DNA of 64,000 nucleotides from Antrihabitans auranticaus (GTDB lineage Bacteria; Actinomycetota; Actinomycetes; Mycobacteriales; Mycobacteriaceae), in assembly GCF_016481275.1 (NCBI RefSeq), contig NZ_JAEMNW010000002.1, positions 1,240,001 to 1,304,000 of the forward strand. The letters run 5' to 3'. Each line of letters starts with the position of its first letter. The first letter of the stretch is position 1. Of the stretch, positions 33,794 to 40,816 are shown piece after piece. The notes under the pieces are model-generated. The model was not told where the DNA came from, made no database searches, and worked only from the letters and a program-made list of their open reading frames with translations. A program made the position numbers and the translations under genes.

Positions 33794-33843
33794 CGGTGGT
33801 CCTCCTCGTCGTCGATCGGTCCCCATGGGGGCTTGTCCAGTGG

Positions 33844-33869
33844 TTACCCGATGGGCCGAGTCGGCAAAC
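33844..33869 (-). promoter_or_regulatory. SigB/SigF-like promoter for csbD
   Basis: On the minus strand GTTT (33869-33866), a 16-bp spacer and GGGTAA (33849-33844). This is a close match to the actinobacterial SigB/SigF consensus GTTT-N14-16-GGGTA(A/T). The csbD start is about 50 bp downstream. Confidence 0.62.
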
Positions 33870-33931
33870 ACCGTTTCGACAGGGCACGGTTCGCAGGCAT
33901 GATCGTCCTCGCACATGGGTATTCGCTGGCC

Positions 33932-34600
33932 ATGATGAACACGGCGCCGCGCGAGATGCTTGTGGTGGTACCCGCCCATAACGAAGAGCGACTACTGCCC
34001 GGGTGCCTCGCATCGATCGACCGAGCGCGTCGCGCCGTACCGGTACCGGTGACCGTGACCGTCGTACTCGATGCCTGCACGGACGATTCCGCCGCATACA
34101 CCGGGCTCGCAGACAACGTCGTGGTCATCCATTCCGCGAATGTCGGCGCCGCGCGAGCGGCCGGGTTCGCCCGTGCACGAACGGATTCCGAGTCCTGGTT
34201 CGTGTGCACGGACGCGGACAGTATCGTCACCGATTCCTGGCTATTGCAACAATGGCAGCACGCAGCGCGCGGCGCTCGCGTGCTGTGCGGCACCGTGGCT
34301 GTCGACGACTGGGCGCACCTCGGCGCCGCCGCACGCGAACGGCACGAATCGGGATACTCGCACCGCGCCGACCACGGCCACATTCACGGTGCGAATATCG
34401 GTTTTCGGTCCGAGGACTATTGGGCGGTAGGCGGATTCGCTGCGTTGGAAACGGGCGAAGACGTCGATCTGGTGCGCAGATTCGTCGCACACGACATCCC
34501 AGTGACGTGGGCCGGGAACAATCCGGTCACGACGTCGAGTCGACTGATCGGCCGCGCACGCGGCGGTTTTGCCGACCACCTGCGGGAGCTCGCGTCGTGA
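33932..34600 (+). CDS. Family 2 glycosyltransferase
   Basis: A 222-aa GT-A fold glycosyltransferase. The start is ATG 33932 or the adjacent ATG 33935. It opens on EMLVVVPAHNEERLLPGCLASI. The metal/nucleotide motif is WFVCTDADSIVTDSWL (DAD). The acceptor-side region HIHGANIGFRSEDYWAVGGFAALETGEDVDLVRRF contains the ED catalytic-base motif. No membrane span was seen. It overlaps the next gene by GTGA and heads a four-gene cassette with acyl-CoA dehydrogenase-like, PIG-L deacetylase and methyltransferase genes. Together these suggest glycan or glycolipid synthesis of unknown product. Confidence 0.85.
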   Translation: MMNTAPREMLVVVPAHNEERLLPGCLASIDRARRAVPVPVTVTVVLDACTDDSAAYTGLADNVVVIHSANVGAARAAGFARARTDSESWFVCTDADSIVTDSWLLQQWQHAARGARVLCGTVAVDDWAHLGAAARERHESGYSHRADHGHIHGANIGFRSEDYWAVGGFAALETGEDVDLVRRFVAHDIPVTWAGNNPVTTSSRLIGRARGGFADHLRELAS

Positions 34601-35550
34601 AATCGATGGCAGATCGGCTGCGCGCACTTGTGCAGTCCGGGGGCTTGAACCTACCCCTACCCGGCGCTGGTGATACGCGGGCACGTTGGCACGCGCTCAG
34701 CGAGATCAGCAGGAGCAACGCGGTCTTGGGCCGGCTCGCCGAGGCGCATTGCGATGCACTGGCCATCCTGGACGAACTGGGTGGTCCCGCAAGCCAACCC
34801 GGTCGCATCTGGGGTGTTTGGGCAGCGGAGCCGCCGGTGCCCGTTGTGGATGCCACCGAGACGTCGGAGGGCTGGGTATTGAACGGTGTCAAGCCGTGGT
34901 GCTCGGGGGCGTCCAGCTGCACCGACGCGCTGATCACCGCGCGAACTCCGGTTGGCAGGGCCTTGTTTGCAGTCGACCTCGGGAAGCCGTGGGCGAAACC
35001 GCTCGCCAACACCTGGCACGCCGTCGGCATGGCCGAAAGCGACTCCGGCGCTGTCGAATTCACCGACGCGGATGCGACGCTCGTCGGCTCGCCCGGCGCC
35101 TATATCGATCGCCCTGGATTCTGGCACGGCGCGATCGGCGTTGCCGCATGCTGGTTCGGCGGCGCCTGCGGGGTGGCTGACATCCTCCACCGGCACGTTC
35201 GGGCGGGCCGTGGCGACGAACACACTGCCGCGCATCTTGGGGCCGTAGCAGCCCTGCTCCATACGGCGCGCGCAAGCCTCGACACCGCCGCGGACGCGAT
35301 CGATGCAGATCCGGCCGACCGGCTCGGCACGAGCCGAATCCGGGCTCGCTCGGTTCGTGCGGTCGTCGAGATGTCGGCCACCGGCGTTCTCGATCGAGTG
35401 GGTCGAGCACTGGGTGCGGCACCGCTGTGCAGCGATCCCGCCCACGCGCAGCGCGTCGCCGATCTGACCGTCTACCTGCGCCAGAGCCATGCCGAGCGCG
35501 ATCTTGCCGAACTCGGCCACGACCTCGAAGGATCGGAGCACCCGTGGTAA
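34597..35550 (+). CDS. Acyl-CoA dehydrogenase-like flavoprotein, short form
   Basis: A 317-aa protein related to acyl-CoA dehydrogenases but shorter than the usual 380-400 aa. The GTG at 34597 overlaps the glycosyltransferase stop (GTGA). It has the middle-domain pattern ETSEGWVLNGVKPWCSGASSCTDALITAR and AVGMAESDSGAVEFTDADATLVG. The helical C-terminal domain is IGVAACWFGGACGVADILHRHVR through GRALGAAPLCSDPAHAQRVADLTVYLRQSHAERDLAELG. The N-terminal helical domain looks truncated. It may oxidise a sugar-linked or acyl substrate made by the cassette; the reaction is unknown. Confidence 0.78.
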   Translation: MKSMADRLRALVQSGGLNLPLPGAGDTRARWHALSEISRSNAVLGRLAEAHCDALAILDELGGPASQPGRIWGVWAAEPPVPVVDATETSEGWVLNGVKPWCSGASSCTDALITARTPVGRALFAVDLGKPWAKPLANTWHAVGMAESDSGAVEFTDADATLVGSPGAYIDRPGFWHGAIGVAACWFGGACGVADILHRHVRAGRGDEHTAAHLGAVAALLHTARASLDTAADAIDADPADRLGTSRIRARSVRAVVEMSATGVLDRVGRALGAAPLCSDPAHAQRVADLTVYLRQSHAERDLAELGHDLEGSEHPW

Positions 35551-36302
35551 TCCAGCCTCTCGCAGAAACACCTGTGGCGGCTCCCGGAACACCGGAAGCA
35601 GCGTGGCAACGCTGGGGCGTCACATTCCCGACGTTTTCACTGCTCGGCTGCCGGCGGCTCGTCGTCGTCGCGCCCCATCCCGACGACGAGATCCTCGGCC
35701 TGGGCGGCACGATGGCGATCGCGGCGGCGTCGGGAATACGGGTCGATGTAGTTGCCGTGACGGACGGAGAAGCGTCACACGGCGGTTCGACGACTGTCAC
35801 ACCGGCGGACCTCGCGACGCGACGGCCGGCCGAATCTCTTGCAGCGCTAGCGGAATTGGGCGTGCCACCCCGTATCACGCGGCTTGGCATCCACGACGGA
35901 GCGGTCGCCGACCACGAGCCCGAACTTGCCTCGCAGCTCGCCGAGATCATTGCTGACGATCCCGCAGGGACGTGGTGCGCCGCCCCGTGGCGAAACGACG
36001 GCCATCCCGATCACGACGCCACCGGCAGAGCGTGCGCCCTCGCCTTACGGGATACACGTGTGCGCCTCGTGGAGTATCCGGTCTGGATGTGGCACTGGGC
36101 CGCACCCGGTGACGCGAGCGTGCCGTGGTCGGCCGCACGATCGGTCCGGCTGCCGAACGGGATCGCGCGGGCGAAGCGCGATGCCGTCGCCCGGTTTGCA
36201 AGTCAACTCGCGGCTCCCGACACTGAGCCGGATTTCGCGCCCATTCTGCCTCAGCACGTCCTGGCCCGACTGCTGCGCGCGACCGAGACCGTATTCGTAT
36301 GA
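35544..36302 (+). CDS. PIG-L/LmbE-family deacetylase
   Basis: A 252-aa zinc-dependent N-deacetylase. The GTG at 35544 overlaps the preceding stop by 7 nt. Metal-binding motifs are VVVAPHPDDEILGLGG (HPDDE) and NDGHPDHDATG (HPDH). Family members remove acetyl from N-acetylglucosamine derivatives such as GlcNAc-inositol in mycothiol synthesis. Here the neighbours (GT2, acyl-CoA dehydrogenase-like, methyltransferase) differ from the mshB locus, so another amino-sugar is likely. It overlaps the methyltransferase gene by ATGA. Confidence 0.88.
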   Translation: MVIQPLAETPVAAPGTPEAAWQRWGVTFPTFSLLGCRRLVVVAPHPDDEILGLGGTMAIAAASGIRVDVVAVTDGEASHGGSTTVTPADLATRRPAESLAALAELGVPPRITRLGIHDGAVADHEPELASQLAEIIADDPAGTWCAAPWRNDGHPDHDATGRACALALRDTRVRLVEYPVWMWHWAAPGDASVPWSAARSVRLPNGIARAKRDAVARFASQLAAPDTEPDFAPILPQHVLARLLRATETVFV

Positions 36303-36964
36303 GCCCAGAATCCTTGCCACCCGGTTACTTCGAGAAGCTCTACGCCGACAATTCCGATCCGTGGCAGTTCGAAACGCGCTGGTACGAACAACGCAAGTAC
36401 GCACTGACGTTGGCTGCGTTACCGCGACGACAGTACCGCCGAGCGTTGGAACCGGGCTGCTCCAACGGCGTACTGTCCCAGCAACTCGCCGGCAGGTGCG
36501 ATCGCCTCGTTGCAACAGACGTCGTCGAGTCCGCGCTGGCCCGGGCTCGCGAACGAGTTGCCGGCACCGGAGTCGAATGCCGAAATTGGGCGCTCGGATC
36601 CGAATGGACGCTGGGCACGTTCGATCTGATCGTGCTCAGTGAGGTCTGCTACTACCTCGATGCCGAATCCCTGGTGCGGGCTATGCAGGCCGTCACTGCC
36701 AATCTCGCGGACGGCGGCACCCTGCTCAGCGTCCACTGGCGCCACCCTGTCGCGGAATATCCGCTGTCCGGGGACGCAGTCCACGCAATCCTCTGCGCCA
36801 CCCCGGGCCTCACCAGGGTCGGCGGTTACATCGACCCCGACATGCGTATCGACGTGCACACCACGATCGGTAGCTGGGCGTCTGTCGCAGCAGAGGAAGG
36901 ACTGGACGGTGCCGATGTCAGCGCCGACGGAGCTTCCCGCGACGACCAGCTGCGCAACCGCTAA
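36299..36964 (+). CDS. NodS-like SAM-dependent methyltransferase
   Basis: A 221-aa class I methyltransferase resembling NodS. The N-terminal YFEKLYADNSDPWQFETRWYEQRKYALTLAALP is the family signature. Motif I is ALEPGCSNGVLSQQLA, followed by ATDVVESALARARERV. NodS N-methylates a de-N-acetylated chito-oligosaccharide, a good chemical match to the PIG-L deacetylase next door. The pair plausibly deacetylates then N-methylates an amino-sugar (inference). It ends 4 bp into the convergent SHOCT gene. Confidence 0.86.
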   Translation: MSPESLPPGYFEKLYADNSDPWQFETRWYEQRKYALTLAALPRRQYRRALEPGCSNGVLSQQLAGRCDRLVATDVVESALARARERVAGTGVECRNWALGSEWTLGTFDLIVLSEVCYYLDAESLVRAMQAVTANLADGGTLLSVHWRHPVAEYPLSGDAVHAILCATPGLTRVGGYIDPDMRIDVHTTIGSWASVAAEEGLDGADVSADGASRDDQLRNR

Positions 36965-37704
36965 AGCCTCGAGAGCAGTTCGGCTTTCTTTGTCGAGTAC
37001 TCCTCGTCGGTCAGTATGCCGCGGGCGTGCAGACCTGCGAGCGCCTCGATCGCGGTGACGATCGACTCGGACGAATCCGAATGCGATCCACCGCCCTCCC
37101 TCGTTGTTTGCGCCGGGGCAGGGGCTGGTGCGGGGGGCGGGGACGGTTGATTCGCCTGCGTGAGCTCACGTAGGTCGGCGACGCCGAACGTGCCCGCCTG
37201 GCTGGAGAACCGAAGACTTGCGGCTCCGCTGCCCTGCTGTTGCGACACCCCGCCGATAGCGTGGTCGAGCGTGTCGTACACATGCACCTCACCGTCGGCC
37301 ATCACGGCGAGACGCCGGACATGTGGGAAGTATGCGTATCGAGTGTCGTTCTGGCCGCCACTCGAGCTGGGCGCGCCGAGCTCCGGCGGCCACCAGGCGC
37401 GCCCGGATCCCTGTGCTCCAGTCCTCGAAGCCTGCGGGACCGTTTCCCAAAGCTGCGACAGTTCACGGCACAGCGCGTCGACCCGCGCCTTCAGTGCATG
37501 ATCGAACATGTTGCCGACCATCGTCATTCCGCCGAGCATCCACTGCCCGCTGCCCCCGAGTTCGGCGATCGAGAACTGGGCCATCCGGCCGCCGCCGCGC
37601 GCGACCGCCGCGAAAAGCTCGTCGACCGCGCCGCGTGACAGGGCGAATCGTGCCGCCGCAGCATCGAGGGCGGTGTCGATCTCCGGAGTGAATCGCTCGT
37701 CCAC
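36961..37704 (-). CDS. Hypothetical protein with C-terminal SHOCT domain
   Basis: A 247-aa protein. I prefer the GTG at 37704 because AAGGAGA lies at proper distance; the GTG at 37713 abuts that Shine-Dalgarno. The N-terminal 170 residues include a Gly/Met-rich GGSGQWMLGGMTMVGNMFDHALKARVDALC and a beta-rich segment (RYAYFPHVRRLAVMADGEVHVYDTLDHAIGGVSQQ). After a Pro/Ala-rich linker comes a SHOCT motif, IEALAGLHARGILTDEEYSTKKAELLSRL. SHOCT is a short oligomerisation-type domain often at protein ends. Function unknown. Confidence 0.75.
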   Translation of the reverse strand: MDERFTPEIDTALDAAAARFALSRGAVDELFAAVARGGGRMAQFSIAELGGSGQWMLGGMTMVGNMFDHALKARVDALCRELSQLWETVPQASRTGAQGSGRAWWPPELGAPSSSGGQNDTRYAYFPHVRRLAVMADGEVHVYDTLDHAIGGVSQQQGSGAASLRFSSQAGTFGVADLRELTQANQPSPPPAPAPAPAQTTREGGGSHSDSSESIVTAIEALAGLHARGILTDEEYSTKKAELLSRL

Positions 37705-37894
37705 GGAAAGCACTCTCCTTGATATCGTTTGCCCGGCCAGTTGCTCTGGGGCCGTTCGGTATTACCCCAGCATGCCCGGAATTACACCTGCCGTCGACGC
37801 GGCCGAGGGTTCCCAATAGTTGATCATCGATCTACCATCGAGAGATCCTCTCAGCGCATCTGAGCGACCGCATTTCCCGAACCGAGGACCGATT

Positions 37895-38095
37895 ATGTCC
37901 AGGTACACGAAAACGATCACCGCCCTTGTCTTCACCGCGTCCCTGTGCGGGCTAGGTACAGCGACCGCAGGGGCCGACCCGGAATGGCTTCCGGAGCCGA
38001 CCCCTGTCATCAATGTCGGGTCCTCGAACATCGGGTTGTGTGCCTACATACCGATCTGGCCGTGGCCCGTCACGACTATCTCGGTCTGCATTTGA
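37895..38095 (+). CDS. Small secreted protein
   Basis: A 66-aa protein with a Sec signal peptide (MSRYTKTITALVFTASLCGLGTATAGA, probable cleavage after AGA). The mature part is about 40 residues (DPEWLPEPTPVINVGSSN...) with two cysteines that could form a disulfide. The ATG at 37895 follows GAGGA. No family was recognised. Short secreted Pro/Trp-containing proteins of this type are common in Rhodococcus and Nocardia. It is monocistronic. Confidence 0.6.
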   Translation: MSRYTKTITALVFTASLCGLGTATAGADPEWLPEPTPVINVGSSNIGLCAYIPIWPWPVTTISVCI

Positions 38096-38116
38096 CGCCC
38101 ATCGGCCGTCTGACGC

Positions 38117-39049
38117 TCATCGGGCAAATTGCTTCGTCAGAAATCGCGTGATCGCGTCTCGCAGTTCGACGCTTCGCGGCACCGCACCCGACATCCAGTA
38201 GACGCCGTGGACCAGGCCGTCGAACCGGATCGCTTCGGTCTCGACGCCCCCTGCCGCCAGCTTCGTCGCATACGCTTCGGCTTCGTCGCGGCTCACTTCG
38301 TACTGGGTGGAGAGCACCAGTGCAGGGGGAAGACCGGAGAGCGTTTTGGCCCTGGCCGGCACGGCCAATGAATTATCGAGATCGGCGGGGCCGGTCAGGT
38401 ACTGGTCCCAGAACCAGTCCAGCGCAGCTGCAGTGATGATGTAGCCCGAGCCGCACTCGATGCGCGACGGTAGCTTCGCGGTCGGGTCCACAACCGGATA
38501 CACCAGGACTTGGGCAACAAGGTCAGGACCGCCCTCATCGCGAGCACGCTGGGCCGTGACGGCGGCGAGACCGCCGCCTGCACTGTCACCCATGACGGCA
38601 ATCCGGGCGGGGTCGCCCCCGAAGTCGGCAGCATGTGCCGCAACCCATTTCAATGCCGCAAAGGTGTCATCGGTTGCGGCGGGAAACTTGTGCTCCGGTG
38701 CGAGCCGGTAACTCACAGCGACAACGATCGCTCCCACATCGTTGGCCAGCGCCCGTACCGGTTCGTCGGCCACAGCGAGACCACCACCGACAAACCCGCC
38801 ACCGTGGAAATACACGACCACGGGAAGAGGTGCATCTGCATCAGGGACGTAGATCCGCAATTGTTGCGGCCCAGCGGGTCCCGGGTATGCGCTTTCGATC
38901 ACCTTCGCTACCTCGCGCGGCGGCATCTGCAGTCCGGTGAAGGTCTCGACGATCGCTCGCGTTGCATCAACCCCCACGAGTTCGAAGGACTGCATGCCCT
39001 GCGCGCCCAAGCCGGCCAAGAGGGACTGGACATCTGTATCCAAAGACAT
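38117..39049 (-). CDS. Alpha/beta-hydrolase esterase, HSL family
   Basis: A 310-aa esterase of the hormone-sensitive-lipase family (NlhH/LipH-like). The oxyanion motif is YFHGGGFVGGG. The nucleophile is in GDSAGGGLAAV (GDSAG). The C-terminal His lies in FDGLVHGVYWM, and an Asp in SRDEAEAYA completes a plausible triad. It sits 10 bp downstream of a Baeyer-Villiger-type monooxygenase gene on the same strand. The pair would convert a ketone to an ester and then to acid plus alcohol. Acyl chains preferred by the family are short. Confidence 0.88.
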   Translation of the reverse strand: MSLDTDVQSLLAGLGAQGMQSFELVGVDATRAIVETFTGLQMPPREVAKVIESAYPGPAGPQQLRIYVPDADAPLPVVVYFHGGGFVGGGLAVADEPVRALANDVGAIVVAVSYRLAPEHKFPAATDDTFAALKWVAAHAADFGGDPARIAVMGDSAGGGLAAVTAQRARDEGGPDLVAQVLVYPVVDPTAKLPSRIECGSGYIITAAALDWFWDQYLTGPADLDNSLAVPARAKTLSGLPPALVLSTQYEVSRDEAEAYATKLAAGGVETEAIRFDGLVHGVYWMSGAVPRSVELRDAITRFLTKQFAR

Positions 39050-39059
39050 TTCGGTTTCC

Positions 39060-40715
39060 TCAGATCGCTGGAACGGTTGCCGGCGTCAGGACGAAGCCGT
39101 CGTATCCATTGGCGACGACGTCGTCACAGATCGCCCGATACGCCGGTGCACCACCGAGATACAACATGCATATGCGTGGCTTGCCCGGAACATTGGCTCC
39201 CATGTACCAGGAATCGGTGCCGGGAAGCAGTGTCTGCGAGGAGATTTCGAGTGCTCCCTCGACCCAAGCGTCTTCCGCTTCAAGGGTTGGCTCGATGATA
39301 TCGAGGTCACCGTCGCGTAGGTATGCGATTGCGTCGCCGATGAAGTCGACGTGGTCCTCGATCGCAAGCGGCATGTTGTAGAGCACCGACGGGCTCTGCG
39401 GACCGGTCACGATGAACAGGTTCGGGAACCCGTTCACGGTGAGGCCCAGATAGGTGCGAGGTCCGTACGCCCACTTGTCCGACAGCTTCAGTCCGCCACG
39501 ACCGACGATGCCGAGCTTGAGCAGCGGACCGGTCATGGCGTCGAAGCCGGTGGCAAGGATGATGACGTCGAACTCGTACTCCGCGTCGGCGGTACGCACG
39601 CCGGTCTCGGTGATCGCTTCGATCGGTGCCTTCTTGATGTCGACCAGACTGACGTTGTCCCGATTGAACGCCTCGTAGTAGTCCGTCTCGAGCGGTGGCC
39701 GCTTGGTGCCGTACGGATAGTCCTTGGGCGCAAGCAGTTCCGCGACGGCCGGATCGCTGACGCGCTCGTGAATCCGCTCGCGGATGTAGCAGGCGATCGT
39801 GTCGTTCGCCTGCTTGTCGAACAGGATGTCCTGGAAGCTGTCGATGAACAGCCGGAATCCACCCGCGTTCCAGCGCGCGTCGAACGTTGCCCTGCGCTCC
39901 TCGGCAGAAACGGCGAGAGCGGAGGGCTGCACCTGTGAGTACGGGACGCCGAGAAAGTGATTGCGGGAGGCATCGCGGACCGCGCTGTAGTCGGCCTTCA
40001 CGGCCGCGACCTCGTCGGCATCGGCAGGGCCGTTGCCGATCGGCGTCGCGTAGTTCGGAGTCCGTTGGAAGACCGTCAGCTGACCTGCGGTCTTGGCGAC
40101 TTCGGAGATCGCTTGGATGCCGCTGGAACCGGTGCCGATGACGGCGACCCGTTTGCCCGAGAAGTCGACGTTCTCCTCGCGCCAATTCCCGGTCAGGAAG
40201 ACCTTGCCCCTGAACGAATCGACGCCGTCGAACTCCGGTGTCTTCGGGACCGAAAGGTTGCCGGCGCCGGAGATGACGTACTTGGCGGTGACCGTCTCCC
40301 CCGCTTCGGTGCCAACCCGCCACATGCTGTCGGCGTCGTCCCAGACCATCGAGTCGACCCTGGTGTCGAACTGGATGTCGCGGCGCAGGTCGAAGCGGTC
40401 GGCCACGTGTTCGAGGTAGCGCAGGATTTCCGGTTGGGCGGCGAAACGCTCACTCCAGACCCATTCTTGCTGCAGCTGGTCGTCGAAAGAGTACGAGTAG
40501 TGCACGCTCTCGATATCGCAGCGCGCGCCCGGGTAGCGATTCCAATACCAGGTACCGCCGACGCCGTCAGCGGCCTCGAAGACGCGGACCGACATTCCCA
40601 TCCGGTCGCGGAACTTGTGCAACGCATACAGGCCGGCGAATCCGGCGCCGATCACAACGGCGTCGTAGTCGGTGACGGCTGTCGAGGTGCTTGGCTGTTC
40701 GATGGTGGCAGTCAT
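39060..40715 (-). CDS. Baeyer-Villiger-type flavin monooxygenase (cyclohexanone monooxygenase family)
   Basis: A 551-aa class B flavoprotein. The ATG at 40713-40715 (MTATIEQPS) has GGAAGGACC before it. FAD motif GAGFAGLYAL, the BVMO-typical GGTWYWNRYPGARCDIES and the NADPH motif GTGSSGIQAI are intact. The BVMO fingerprint FxGxxxHxxxW(P/D) is altered: FRGKVFLTGNWRE (168-180) has Leu174 where His is expected and Arg after the Trp. It may be a BVMO with changed properties or another class B oxidase. The adjacent esterase supports ketone degradation. Confidence 0.86.
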   Translation of the reverse strand: MTATIEQPSTSTAVTDYDAVVIGAGFAGLYALHKFRDRMGMSVRVFEAADGVGGTWYWNRYPGARCDIESVHYSYSFDDQLQQEWVWSERFAAQPEILRYLEHVADRFDLRRDIQFDTRVDSMVWDDADSMWRVGTEAGETVTAKYVISGAGNLSVPKTPEFDGVDSFRGKVFLTGNWREENVDFSGKRVAVIGTGSSGIQAISEVAKTAGQLTVFQRTPNYATPIGNGPADADEVAAVKADYSAVRDASRNHFLGVPYSQVQPSALAVSAEERRATFDARWNAGGFRLFIDSFQDILFDKQANDTIACYIRERIHERVSDPAVAELLAPKDYPYGTKRPPLETDYYEAFNRDNVSLVDIKKAPIEAITETGVRTADAEYEFDVIILATGFDAMTGPLLKLGIVGRGGLKLSDKWAYGPRTYLGLTVNGFPNLFIVTGPQSPSVLYNMPLAIEDHVDFIGDAIAYLRDGDLDIIEPTLEAEDAWVEGALEISSQTLLPGTDSWYMGANVPGKPRICMLYLGGAPAYRAICDDVVANGYDGFVLTPATVPAI

Positions 40716-40777
40716 GTGCGGTCCTTCCGAGGCGGGGGCATCTGGTGCTGCCATCAAGACTCTGTGTTTCCGCTCCG

Positions 40778-40801
40778 AAAAAAGTGGGGCAGATCACCCC
40801 A
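40778..40801 (-). terminator. Hairpin plus T-run between LAL regulator and monooxygenase
   Basis: On the minus strand TGGGG-TGATCTG-CCCCA (40801-40785) is followed by C and six T residues (40783-40778). This has the form of an intrinsic terminator, with a short 5-bp stem. It lies just after the LAL stop and 63 bp before the monooxygenase start, and would separate their transcripts. Confidence 0.5.
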
Positions 40802-40816
40802 TCGGGTACCCCATTT

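Noticed and set aside
35544-36302. PIG-L protein as mycothiol enzyme MshB
   Set aside because: Gene context (GT2, acyl-CoA dehydrogenase-like, NodS-like) differs, and only the generic HPDDE/HPDH metal motifs are seen.
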